DNA of 14,393 nucleotides from Glomus cerebriforme. Lineage: Eukaryota; Glomeromycota; Glomeromycetes; Glomerales; Glomeraceae. Below the pieces are notes generated by a model that was not told the origin of the DNA, ran no database searches, and saw only the letters and a list, made by a program, of their open reading frames with translations. A program made the position numbers and the translations under genes. Location: positions 40,066 through 54,458 of the forward strand of contig QKYT01000744.1 in the NCBI GenBank assembly GCA_003550305.1. The letters are read 5' to 3'. The number at the start of each line of letters is the position of its first letter. Within the stretch, counting starts at the first letter, position 1. Positions 7,034 through 14,393 of this stretch are shown here, in pieces.

Positions 7034-7822
7034 ATTGGAACACTAGCAATAGAAGCACAAGAAGCTATCAATCTACAAGTATCCATAATATTAGTAGAAA
7101 TATTCCAAATTATGAGCTATATAATAAAGATTCTCATGTAATTAAGAAAATTTTTTAATTCAAGAAAAAATAAAAAAGAAGATTGAAGAATAAGGCAAAA
7201 AAATTAAAGGATTACAGTATAGGAAAAAGAAGAAAATGCTAAAAATCGTAAAAAAATTATTATTTATTTTAATATTATATTAACGCTAAAGTCTAATTGA
7301 GATTTTATTTTATTTTTATGCTTCTTTTTTTAAAATTAATAAACAATCTTTAAATTGCCAAATAAAAAATATACGCTGTCCAACACTTATTAGTATTAAT
7401 CAACTTCATACATTATTAAATTTTAAATAGAAGCTTGTATTTAATTTAAGCCTTATAAAATGAATTTTAAAATATTAATATTTAAATAATTGAAAAATAA
7501 AAAATAGCTTTAAAATTAATCTATAGGAATTGTATAATACAGAATTTCATAATAATAATTTTAAAATAAGTGATTGTTACTGCTAATTCAGGCCGAAAAA
7601 CATAATTTCTGCCAGTATTAAATTTTAAAATTTTGAATTTTTGGTAATTTGGTGATAAATCGAATTTTTGTAATTTTCTTAAAAACTATATAAATAACAG
7701 TCCAGTGAAAATTGTTCCTCTCATAAATTTATAAACTATTAATTATATATAATTAATTATTTCATTTACATAAAATTTAAAAAGTCACTGGTGGTGATAA
7801 TTACTACTGGTGAGAATTAATA
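7034..7822. other. AT-rich interval, no gene seen
   Basis: A Lys/Glu-rich plus-strand stretch at about 7150-7260 contains stops and is probably A-richness rather than a gene. TGGTGGTGATAATTACTACTGGTGAG at about 7786-7813, split here as TGGTGGTGATAATTAC and TACTGGTGAG, resembles degenerate units of the 503-562 minisatellite. It may mark the end of the Tc1-like element that continues at 9522. Confidence 0.35.
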
Positions 7823-7887
7823 AGCTTTATTATAATAGTAGAAAAAGATGGTATATCATACTGTATATCATTTAGTTGATGGATATA
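7823..7887 (+). pseudogene. Possible N-terminal scrap of the Tc1-like transposase interrupted by the pogo element
   Basis: The frame reads SFIIIVEKDGISYCISFS, TGA at 7877, then WI, ending at the left end of the pogo element. The phrase EKDGISYC resembles the first helix region of Tc1-type N-terminal domains. The Tc1-like frame resumes on the far side of the pogo element with QKRLYISIGAVNKVW. The two pieces do not join in frame without a 2-nt loss, and the similarity is short, so the connection is an inference. Confidence 0.3.
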
Positions 7888-7895
7888 CAGTCGAC

Positions 7896-7948
7896 CTCCT
7901 TTATAATCACACCCCTTGGGACTGGCAAATGGTGTGATTATAAAGAGG
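7896..7948. repeat. Subterminal hairpin at the left end of the pogo element
   Basis: TTTATAATCACACC (7900-7913) is exactly complementary to GGTGTGATTATAAA (7931-7944), separated by 17 bases. With one bulged C the pairing extends to CCTC/GAGG. The two arms are inverted copies of the GTGATTATAAAGGAGG motif and are likely transposase binding sites, by analogy with other pogo-like elements (inference). Confidence 0.85.
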
Positions 7949-8502
7949 TGTGCTCATAGTGAGATTTTTTTATATAATCACACATATAGATAATTTTCAT
8001 TTTGATGTGATTATATATATACAAAAAAATTTTTTTTATTAGTAAAACATTAATAAATTCATAAAATTTTAAAAATTTTATCATTTTTAAGTTATTATAA
8101 TTTTATTTTTTACATATATAAATTAAATTATAATTGTATTATAANNTGTNNATTTTAATTACCTTTTAAATNAATCTTTAATTNTAATAATTNGATGAAA
8201 ATTCATAAAGTTTTATTATAACTGAAATCATTGATAAATTTCAATAATAAATGCATAAAAAGACAATTCTCTCCCACCCCCTATGAATTTTTGTTCTTTA
8301 TATAGACTTTTATCTTACACAAAAACATATACAAAAAAACGTGTACAACTTATACATCTTATTTTAAAAAAATTCGCGTAACTACCCCCATTTTCTTATT
8401 ACTATAAAAATATCATTTTATATTACCCTATTACATTAAAACAAATAAAAAAAAATACAATTATTCCATACCACAATTATTAAGAAATAAATCAAGTGTG
8501 CT

Positions 8503-9245
8503 TTACTTTTTCAAATTAAATTCTTTCTCTCTAACTACCTGTAAATATTTTCTAAAAATACATAAATCTTCATTATTATATTTAATATCACTTTATTATT
8601 CAAAGAAATTAATAAAAGTTTCCAATCTACTAACTGCTTTTTTTACCAATACTATAGGTATTTCATCATAATCATCATCTTCTTCTGCTTCTTGATTTTC
8701 TTTATCACCTTATACTAAATTAATAATTTCTTCGTCTATAAGATTTTCTTCGGTTGGAACTTTATGATCAAATATCCAAAAGTATCCTATTACATTATCA
8801 GACTCTGGCAAATGATTAAGAAGATCTTCAATTTCATCATTATCTACATTTAATTCTTCTTCATCTACATCATCATCATCATAAGATAGAAGTATACCTG
8901 TTTTAATCCAACAATTTTGTATTGTTTTTTGAGTAACATTATTCCACCCTTCAGCAATATAATCAATTGCTTCCTTAATATTTAACTTGTTTCCTAAATT
9001 TAATAATTAATATTAGAAAACTATAAATAATACCTGCATCCATAGGTTGAAGATAAACAGTTGTATTTGGTGAAAGGTAAACAAATTCAATATTAATAAG
9101 ATTAGGTCCTACTTTTTTTTGTTGTTTTTTCATTAAAAAATGAAGCAACAGCTTGTTTCACATTAGGATTTGCTAATGTATATTCATAGATTTCTTTCTT
9201 TATATCAATACTAACAGCAGTACAAGTTTGCCGAATAGATGGCAT
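8503..9245 (-). pseudogene. pogo/Tigger transposase, core-deleted pseudogene
   Basis: ATG at 9245-9243 opens a 47-codon frame (MPSIRQTCTAVSIDIKKEIY..., then ANPNVKQAVASFFNEK), a typical CENP-B-like helix-turn-helix start, ending at TAA 9104-9102. In another frame homology resumes directly with NLINIEFVYLSPNTTVYLQ, then PMDAGIIYSF, which carries the third catalytic Asp. The first and second Asp blocks are missing, so roughly the central half is deleted. A long frame then reads NIKEAIDYIAEGWNNVTQKT, CWIKTGI and an acidic tail (DDDDVDEEE). It crosses a TAA at 8712-8710, continues with KENQEAEEDDDYDEIP and VSRLETFINFFE, two TAAs at 8598-8593, then SDIKYNNEDLCIFRKYLQVV, ending at TAA 8505-8503. 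The layout matches full-length pogo/Tigger C-termini. The stops look like CAA-to-TAA changes. Confidence 0.82.
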
Positions 9246-9411
9246 AGTTGTAAATAAAACTGTACAAGTTGCGCAAACTGTATAAAAACGCGTACCTTAT
9301 CAGTTATATTATCAGATCACATGATTAGTGTGCTTATAAATAGGAAATTTTCCTTATATTTACTATNATATGGGACTGATGATTGGTATGATTATATTTT
9401 TAATTAATAAA

Positions 9412-9518
9412 GTGATTATAAAGGAGGCGTTTTCTATATAAAAAAGTTCGGACTAAATTATTTGTGCTTTAAGGGAGGGAGTGCTTATATAAGAGGTGCT
9501 TATAAAGAAGGTTAACTG
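9412..9518 (+). repeat. Three direct copies of the pogo terminal motif at the right end
   Basis: GTGATTATAAAGGAGG (9412-9427), GTGCTTATATAAGAGG (9481-9496) and GTGCTTATAAAGAAGG (9497-9512) lie in the same direction, the last forming the terminus before TTAACTG. The left end has one outward and one inward copy. Such multiple subterminal sites are usual transposase-binding arrays. GGGACTGATGATTGG (from 9372) also repeats GGGACTGGCAAATGG (from 7918) in direct orientation. Confidence 0.7.
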
Positions 9519-9521
9519 ATA

Positions 9522-10525
9522 CAAAAGAGATTATATATTAGCATAGGAGCTGTTAATAAAGTATGGGAAATCTATAAATCTTGGAGCTGTGTAATAATTG
9601 ATCTATTTTATGAAATTCAAGGTAGAAAGAAAACATTCAATGAAGGTAAAAGTTTAAAATATTATTTAATTATTCTTGCAAAGAATTATTTATTTAAATT
9701 TAATAAAATAGGTATTACAAGAACTTGTTAATGAAAAAGTTGGCAGGTTTTTAGACAAATTAATTTATGAAATGGCATAAAGAACTGGAAAAGTAGTTTC
9801 AATACCAACCTTATAAAGGTTTTTGAATTTTTGTAATATTATAAGAAAAAAAGTAAGAATAGTTTTATGTAATAATTTTAAATGCTATCTAATAAAATAA
9901 AATTAATTTTATTTCATTATAATTACAGAAGGCTGATTTTATATTAACAATAAGTGATTTTACTCCAAAACAATTGATTTTTATAGATGAAACTGTAAAG
10001 GATGAGCGAAGTCTAAGTAGAACTCATGGTTATTCTACCATTAATATAAGAGCAAGAAAATCTACTGTATTTATTAGAGGGAATAGATATACTATTTTAC
10101 CAGCTTTAATCATGTTAGATGAATTCATCACAGCTAAAGTTATTAAAAGAAGTTGTACTAAAGAACTTTTTCAGGCTTTTATTATCATTAGTACCGTTTC
10201 TACTAACGATTCTTTAAGTAAATGCATCAGATGGGAATTTCGTGAAGAAACTTCCATATCCAAAATGAAATCCAAGAATCTACAAGAAGAAACGTTAGAA
10301 ATGTTTCTATTTTAAAAAAAAAACAAAAAAAAAGAATGATAAGTTTTAATCAAGTGGTAAAGTATTATTAATTATTAATAAATTTAGTTTTATATTTATT
10401 ACCTATTTATTTTTAGATACTTCAAATGAACCCATTTTCTGGAAAAAATAGTGTAATAATTATGGATAATGCAAGAATTCATCATGAAGCATTGGTAGAA
10501 TCAGTTGAAGAAGTTGGTGGAAAAG
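9522..10525 (+). pseudogene. Tc1/mariner-type transposase pseudogene with three introns, 3'-truncated
   Basis: The helix-turn-helix YISIGAVNKVWEIYKSW is followed by GRKKTF (the linker GRPR-type box). An intron (9646-9711, GT..AG) leads to VLQELVNEK, FLDKLIYEMA and RTGKVVSIPTL with two stops. A second intron (9853-9928) leads to the long exon KADFILTISDFTPKQLIFID, which holds the first catalytic Asp at 9986-9988, followed by RGNRYTILPAL and FQAFII. A third intron of 226 nt (10191-10416) precedes MNPFSGKNSVIIMDNARIHH with the second Asp at 10465-10467. The frame then meets foreign DNA at about 10525, before the third catalytic residue (the PYSPDLNPIE block). It could not act. The family is cut-and-paste at TA. 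The 5' side abuts the pogo element at 9518, which may have inserted into it. Intron positions are deduced from homology and GT/AG ends. Confidence 0.85.
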
Positions 10526-10846
10526 TCTCTTCAGGCTCAAGAAATATCCATTTTTTAGGTCAAATACCATACCAATCTAGCCAATATCTCAAAATCATCA
10601 TCAAATCTGCATTATGATAATACCCTCCATTATCTGAAATGATGGTAATCCACTCTGGATTTTTTCTATAGATTCAATAACAGCATGAAGACTGGATATG
10701 GTAAACCAAGCATCCTGGCAGGGATTATTAGACCAATAATCATATGCTTGGATATCAAGTTCAAGAGAATCTGCTTTACGCGTATATACCAATATTAAAT
10801 GGAGTCCAGCCTTTCTTCCAAAAAATTGTTCCTTTGTCTCACATTT
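10526..10846 (-). pseudogene. DDE-type transposase fragment (SDNGxYYHN...FLEPxE type)
   Basis: Reading the minus strand down from 10846 gives KCETKEQFFGRKAGLHLILV, YTRKADSLELDIQAYDYWSN and NPCQDAWFT. After a one-base frameshift near 10660 come EWITIISDNGGYYHNADLMM, YWLDWYGI, a stop, and PKKWIFLEPEE. The Asp of SDNG (10634-10632) and Glu of FLEP (10538-10536) look like an RNase H-fold acidic pair. I recall this protein family, with 'FLEPGEAKT', as abundant in Rhizophagus; I do not know an established superfamily name. The fragment starts at a TAG (10849-10847) and ends at the junction with the Tc1 relic. It is bounded by two different families on its two sides, so it is itself a truncated insert or a recombination product. 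Confidence 0.65.
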
Positions 10847-10862
10847 CTAAATGACATCTGAT

Positions 10863-11960
10863 TAAATTAATGTTTATGATAGATATAAAAATGTTATGAT
10901 TGTTAATACAACATTTAAAACTAATCAATTTGATATGATATTAATGCTAGTTATAATAATTTTAGAAACCTTATAATAGCTGTAGCAAATTTGGAAGATG
11001 AAATAAAAGCAAATTTTATGTGAATTTTACAAGAATTAAAAAATTCTTGTAATATTATACTAACAATTCTGTATTCTGATGCTAATCTGGCCTTAATATT
11101 AGCTGTAAAAATAAATTATCCAGAAAGGCAGAAACACAACATTTTTATTATATCTTTCATATAGATTTAAATCTAAGAAAAAAGCTTAAAGAAAAGCTAC
11201 ATGATCAATTTGAATCTTTTCATGCTAAATTCTTGGAAATGTATAATTTCTTATATCATAAAACATTTGAATAAAATAAAAAGTGAATTTTTAGCTTGTG
11301 AACAATATTTTATAAAAGCTTTATATCCTATAAGAGTTATTGGACTCATTATGTTATTAATCGTAATTTTACAGGAGGGATTCAAAATACACAATAATTA
11401 AAGATAGATTAAATAAATCTTCATGCCTGACTGATGTTGTTAGGGAAATTCAAAGAATATTTGATCAATAATCAAAAAAAGCAATATTAATCAAATGTAA
11501 AAATGAAATTTCTACTAGAGAAATACCATTAATAATAGAAGAATATTTTTCAGAACTTAATAAAATTTTGTGAGAGTATTTAATAGCTCAATCATTATAT
11601 TATGTATATTATGATATGGAATTAATTGAAGATTGAATATCGCTTTTGGAAATAAGTATATTACTAATAGTAGTTAATAAGGAAATAACAAAGACAATTA
11701 TCAAAAAAAAATATTTTTTTTTTTTGTAAATAATAAATGATTCTTTCAACAAAGGATGGTCAAAGAAGATGATTATGATTAATTTTAATCTTTATTTTTT
11801 TCATTAATTGAAAACATATCTCATAATAGTATTTGGCAAGTATGAAAAGTAACTAGACTGTCTAGACATTATGAACAAAAATCAGAACTATAAAATATTA
11901 TTTTACTTGATGATAGTTTATTTATGTACTTGTCTTTAGCTTATTATCGCTGTTTTCAAA
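10863..11960 (+). pseudogene. MULE (Mutator-like) transposase pseudogene, SWIM end included
   Basis: INVYDRYKNVMIVNTTFKTN (10866-10925) is the first catalytic block, but the expected Asp of 'DTTYKTN' is Asn (AAT 10905-10907). After a one-base shift come NLIIAVANLEDEIKANFM, ILQELK and TILYSDANLA with the second Asp (11078-11080). Then follow IDLNLRKKLKEKLHDQFESF, HAKFLEM, ACEQYFIKALYP and NFTGGIQNTQ followed by a stop at 11394. Next is IKDRLNKSSCLTDVVREIQR; the short segment that normally holds the catalytic Glu between these two blocks appears deleted. Later come EISTREIPLIIEEYFSELNK, YYDMELIED, SLIENISHNSIWQV and a decayed SWIM-like end (ILLDDSLFMY, YRCF) near 11950, whose Cys ligands are largely gone. 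The N-terminal DNA-binding part is missing. Confidence 0.82.
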
Positions 11961-12252
11961 ATGGTGCGATCTATAATCACATGATGATATATTACAAATC
12001 ACGCGAATTTCACAATTTTTCACGAACTCTTTTTAAATTTATAATAAATATTGCGAATTNTTTTTACAGTTATAGACTACAGGTCTTATAACTACTATAT
12101 TTTGAGTTTTATATGTCTAAAATAGTTTCTTTTACTCAAACTCTCAAAATACTACCCTTAATAAAACAAACTCTTTTTTATTGTAAATACAAAGTTTTTT
12201 AGCTGTTAAAGGTTAAGTCTGTAAATAATCTAAAGCATTTTTAAATAAAGAA
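11961..12252. other. AT-rich spacer, no gene seen
   Basis: No structure is recognised. One N is at 12060. Confidence 0.4.
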
Positions 12253-12570
12253 ATGGGAAAAAAGTCTAAGTGAAGATCTGAGGGTCAGGCTGAGGATTTC
12301 ATGCAAAAAGAAATTGCATAAAGAATGTATGTTAGCGAATCAACTGTTAATAAAGTTTGTAGAATCTTTAAAAAATGGGGATATGTAAAAGATCCATTTG
12401 TTGGTAGAGTAGGAAGGAGAAAAATATTTTCATGACAAGACATGTTGGTAAGAATTTTTCTTATGGATAACTATTGTTTATTAGAATCTAACAAAGTTTA
12501 TAATTTATAGGTATTAGAAAGTTTGGTTAATTGACGATCTGTGAGTCAACTAGCGAAATTACATATAAAA
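12253..12570 (+). pseudogene. Tc1/mariner transposase, N-terminal fragment with one intron
   Basis: ATG 12253 begins MGKKSK, a stop, then EDFMQKEIA, a stop, and RMYVSESTVNKVCRIFKKWG, a Tc1-type helix-turn-helix. FVGRVGRRKIFS follows, which is the GRPR-like linker, then QDML. The donor GTAAGA at 12448 and acceptor TTATAG ending at 12510 delimit a 63-nt intron, after which VLESLVN resumes in phase 0. The pseudogene at 9522-10525 has its first intron at the homologous place, before VLQELVN, so the two are related intron-bearing Tc1 elements. Homology fades after about 12550. Three in-frame stops and loss of the whole catalytic domain make it a relic. Confidence 0.75.
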
Positions 12571-12882
12571 TTTAACACAAATCATATACTAATTTGTTGT
12601 AGTACACTAATTTTGGCAGTTTCTGATGTAATAAAATTAATAAAATTATAAACATATTTTACTAAAAATAGTAACCAACAATAAAGTAAATATCATACTT
12701 TTATTTTTTCAAAGCCACCAAGCGTAAAAAATTTTTTTGGCGAACTTTACCTTGGAAGCACATGGCATTTACCATATATTATTAGGTAAAATAAGAATTC
12801 AGAAGGTGAAATTTTTTTAAATTTCACCAAACTTTTGTGTATTTTTACTTTATTTTATAAATAAACTAAGTTATAACAACTT
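12571..12882. other. AT-rich interval with a short hairpin
   Basis: GGTGAAATTT (12805-12814) and AAATTTCACC (12819-12828) form a perfect 10-bp stem with a TTTT loop. GCCACCAAGCG and TTTGGCG near 12715-12742 are partly complementary and share the CACC/GGTG theme, so a small foldback element is possible. No coding sequence is seen. Confidence 0.5.
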
Positions 12883-13368
12883 CTATTCTGATAAATTCAA
12901 GGCGTTTTCATACTCATTAGCCAAATCACACTCTGTAGCTCTTTCTTTAGAAACATGGGCATATGTATTTATCCAATTTTGTATGGTATTGACTTTTGGA
13001 ATGTCCTCTTCTTCAAGTTTACCAGCTTAATAGCTCATCACACATACTTCAAGCATTTATCCTATCTTCTGACCTACAATTCCCATTCAGGAAAAAAAGC
13101 TCTAATAGGGCTTTTACCTCTTTTTTCATTCTTTTTCCACCTCTTCTACCCAATTTCTGATTACCTTTTAACACCCACCCTTTTGCTAATGGAAATTTTT
13201 GATCTATTATTTAAATGGAAGGAATAATGTAAAGTATATAAATATATCTTCATTATGTAATTTTTGTTCATAGTTTGACTTACCAATATTTATTTCCTCT
13301 TCGCTATTGAAAGAATTTGGATCATTAGGTTGTTCATTTGGGAGAATTTCATCTAAAATTTTCAAACA
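12883..13368 (-). pseudogene. Spliced pseudogene of the 'FPLAKGW...GNQKLGRRGG' family
   Basis: The minus strand begins LKILDEILPNEQPNDPNSF, then NSEEEINI. The donor GTAAGT at 13283 and acceptor AATAG ending at 13204 delimit an 80-nt intron. Splicing keeps the frame and gives DQKFPLAKGWVLKGNQKLG, RRGGKRMKKEVKALLELFFL and NGNCRSEDRINA, then a TGA near 13047. After frameshifts it continues EEEDIPKVNTIQNWINTYAH, VSKERATECDLANEYENAL and ends at TAG 12885-12883. I recall this C-terminal module (basic RRGGGKRM segment, then a helical IPKVxTIQNWI segment) in many Rhizophagus proteins, some of which I believe also carry the SDNG/FLEP region seen at 10526-10846. That link is memory-based inference. The intact splice signals show it was once a real gene. 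It is cut off upstream by the 41-bp foldback. Confidence 0.65.
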
Positions 13369-13369
13369 T

Positions 13370-13464
13370 GCATAAAGTTATCTCATAGTAACTAATACAC
13401 AAAGGTTTGAGTTATAATATAAGTCAAACCTTTGTGTATTAGTTACTATGAGATAACTTTATGC
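13370..13464. repeat. Perfect 41-bp inverted repeat with 13-nt loop
   Basis: The arm 13370-13410 (begins GCATAAAGTTATCTCATAGT) is the exact reverse complement of 13424-13464, around GTTATAATATAAG. There is no mismatch in 41 bp, although everything around is decayed. Flanking bases do not pair. It may be a very young foldback element, a hairpin-RNA source, a template-switch inversion scar, or an assembly/read artefact. Confidence 0.97.
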
Positions 13465-13474
13465 CAGAGTTTGG

Positions 13475-13612
13475 ATCTGACTATTTGGATATCTGATTTA
13501 CATTTATCCGTCCAATCCAGATATCTGTTTAATTTATCTGGATAATATCTAGATATTATCTGGATTCATAATTTATCTGGATATCCGGATATTATTTGGA
13601 TATCCATGTATT
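13475..13612. repeat. GGATATCC-rich repeat block, copy 3
   Basis: The block is dense in TGGATATC, AGATATCT and GGATATCCGGATAT words, with a perfect 18-bp palindrome ATAATATCTAGATATTAT. It is of the same word family as the inverted repeats at 5493-5663 and 6838-7033 but not colinear with them. It looks like a satellite-like sequence adjoining the 41-bp foldback. Confidence 0.65.
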
Positions 13613-14224
13613 TTAAAAACAAAAAACTCTTTTTGTGATGAAGTTTTTTATGACGGATTATTTTAACGAACCGTTACTTAAAATATTTAAATTTATTTCA
13701 AATGTGATTATAATTAATAATAAATGTTCGCGTTTCATGTTTTATTATTTCAAACTTTAAAATAACAAATTTTCTAAATTGCAATTACATTTTAATTTAT
13801 TATCAAAAAAAGGTCATGCAAATTTATGCTGTAACCGATTTATTTGTTTTAGAAAGAAGGAGATGGGAATACCAGTTCATCAGAGAATTTGTTTGACCGT
13901 AAGTTTAACTGCTTGTTAAACATCAATAAACATCTAGAAGAAAAAAAAGGTTATCCTATGATCACTTGGATAAGTGAATTACTGAGTTACTAGGCTGATT
14001 TCAGAACGCTCATTTACGTTTACTCAGGTACATATACCAGATTTCATCTAGATTCACAAAGAATCCCAACAAATAGAAGTATATTTGGAAAACTTTAAAC
14101 ATATATATGTATGAGCAGACCCATAAACTTAATCGTAAAAAAATCAAGGAGATATATATAACAAATTAGATTCAAAAAAAAAATTCTGAACTTTACAATA
14201 ATCATGAGAATTTATTACAAAATG
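13613..14224. other. AT-rich interval, one small unassigned frame
   Basis: Apart from the frame described separately at 13853-13993, I see no gene. The sequence becomes A-rich toward 14224. Confidence 0.4.
13853..13993 (+). other. Exon-like open frame, 46 codons, unrecognised
   Basis: An acceptor-like TTTGTTTTAG ends at 13852 and is followed by KEGDGNTSSSENLFDRKFNC, LLNINKHLEEKKGYPMITWI and SELLSY, ending at TAG 13991. The residue mix is more protein-like than the surrounding AT noise. A GTAAGT at about 13899 could be a donor. An overlapping frame from ATG 13815 (MQIYAVTDLFVLERRRW...) is equally short. No family is recognised; it may be a residual exon. Confidence 0.25.
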
Positions 14225-14392
14225 ACACGAAATTATTTCTGAAATTTACAAAATAACATGAGAATATTTCTGAGAAAAGAAAATTTAAACACAAAAACCA
14301 ATAAAAATTAACAAAAATTACATCATAATAATTAACTTTAATTTTACACGAAATAATTTCTGAACTTTACAAAATAACACGAGAATATTTCT
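14225..14392 (+). repeat. 47-bp direct repeat, 121-bp period, at the window edge
   Basis: Copies at 14225-14271 and 14346-14392 agree at 44 of 47 positions (ACACGAAATT/AATTTCTGAA...ACGAGAATATTTCT type). A more degenerate partial copy (TTCTGAACTTTACAATAATCATGAGAATT) starts at 14184, split here by natural divergence in its middle. The array probably continues past the window. Confidence 0.85.
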
Positions 14393-14393
14393 T

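Larger units (their letters stand above)
7888..9518 (-). mobile_element. Internally deleted pogo/Tigger-type DNA transposon
   Basis: The ends are inverted: the left end is CAGTCGACCTCCTTTATAATCAC and the reverse complement of the right end is CAGTTAACCTTCTTTATAAGCAC, agreeing at 18 of 23 positions. ATA flanks both sides (7885-7887 and 9519-9521); the expected TA duplication fits within this. The 1,631-bp body carries a minus-strand transposase that keeps the start, the N-terminal DNA-binding part and the C-terminal third but lacks most of the catalytic core. It is therefore a deletion derivative that could only have been moved in trans. Both ends carry several copies of a GTGATTATAAAGGAGG-like motif. 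Several N bases lie in the interior (8145-8192, 9367). Confidence 0.8.

Noticed and set aside
12955..13227. 90-codon plus-strand ORF
   Set aside because: Antisense to the GNQKLGRRGG pseudogene, whose intron and family motifs are on the minus strand.
1..14393. CRISPR arrays, bacterial operons, rRNA
   Set aside because: No regularly spaced identical repeats with unique spacers, no ribosome-binding-site-led gene sets, and no rRNA-like GC-rich conserved blocks. Introns and element types point to a eukaryote.

Overview
The window looks like a nuclear contig from an arbuscular-mycorrhizal (Glomeromycotina) fungus, most likely Rhizophagus or a close relative. The grounds are extreme A+T richness, short GT..AG introns of about 60-80 nt inside decayed coding sequence, scattered N bases typical of a draft assembly, and remnants of transposase families that I recognise from that lineage by memory of their motifs. 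The genus is an inference; no database was searched.

I find no intact host protein gene. Almost every coding trace is a broken transposable element, recognisable only by reading several frames together. From left to right: a tRNA-like sequence (349-427, minus); a 15-bp minisatellite (503-562) beyond the last 19 codons of a Tc1/mariner transposase (680-739, minus); an Asp/Asn-rich reading-frame scrap (759-939); a CCHC zinc-knuckle tail of probable Mutator-like (MULE) origin (1476-1715, minus) abutting a palindrome cluster (1719-1829); a pogo/Tigger (CENP-B-like) transposase pseudogene (2130-3178, minus); a perfect 30-bp palindrome; a polypyrimidine tract; and a clear TA-flanked MITE (4354-4668).

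The middle holds two inverted copies of a GGATATCC/AGATATCT-rich repeat (5493-5663 and 6838-7033), with an Mrr-type restriction-endonuclease-like remnant between them. Next is an internally deleted pogo/Tigger element with recognisable ends (7888-9518), abutting and perhaps nested in a Tc1-like transposase pseudogene with three introns (9522-10525). That is fused tail to tail with another DDE-type transposase fragment (10526-10846, minus), followed directly by a MULE pseudogene (10863-11960, plus).

The right part holds a Tc1 N-terminus with an intron at the corresponding place (12253-12570), a spliced minus-strand pseudogene of the 'GNQKLGRRGG' type (12883-13368), a perfect 41-bp inverted repeat (13370-13464), a third GGATATCC-rich block, and 47-bp direct repeats that run to the window edge.

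Taken together this is a transposon graveyard with layered insertions. The youngest-looking structures are those with undamaged symmetry: the 41-bp foldback, the 30-bp palindrome and the MITE termini. The coding remnants carry many stops, frameshifts and lost catalytic residues.
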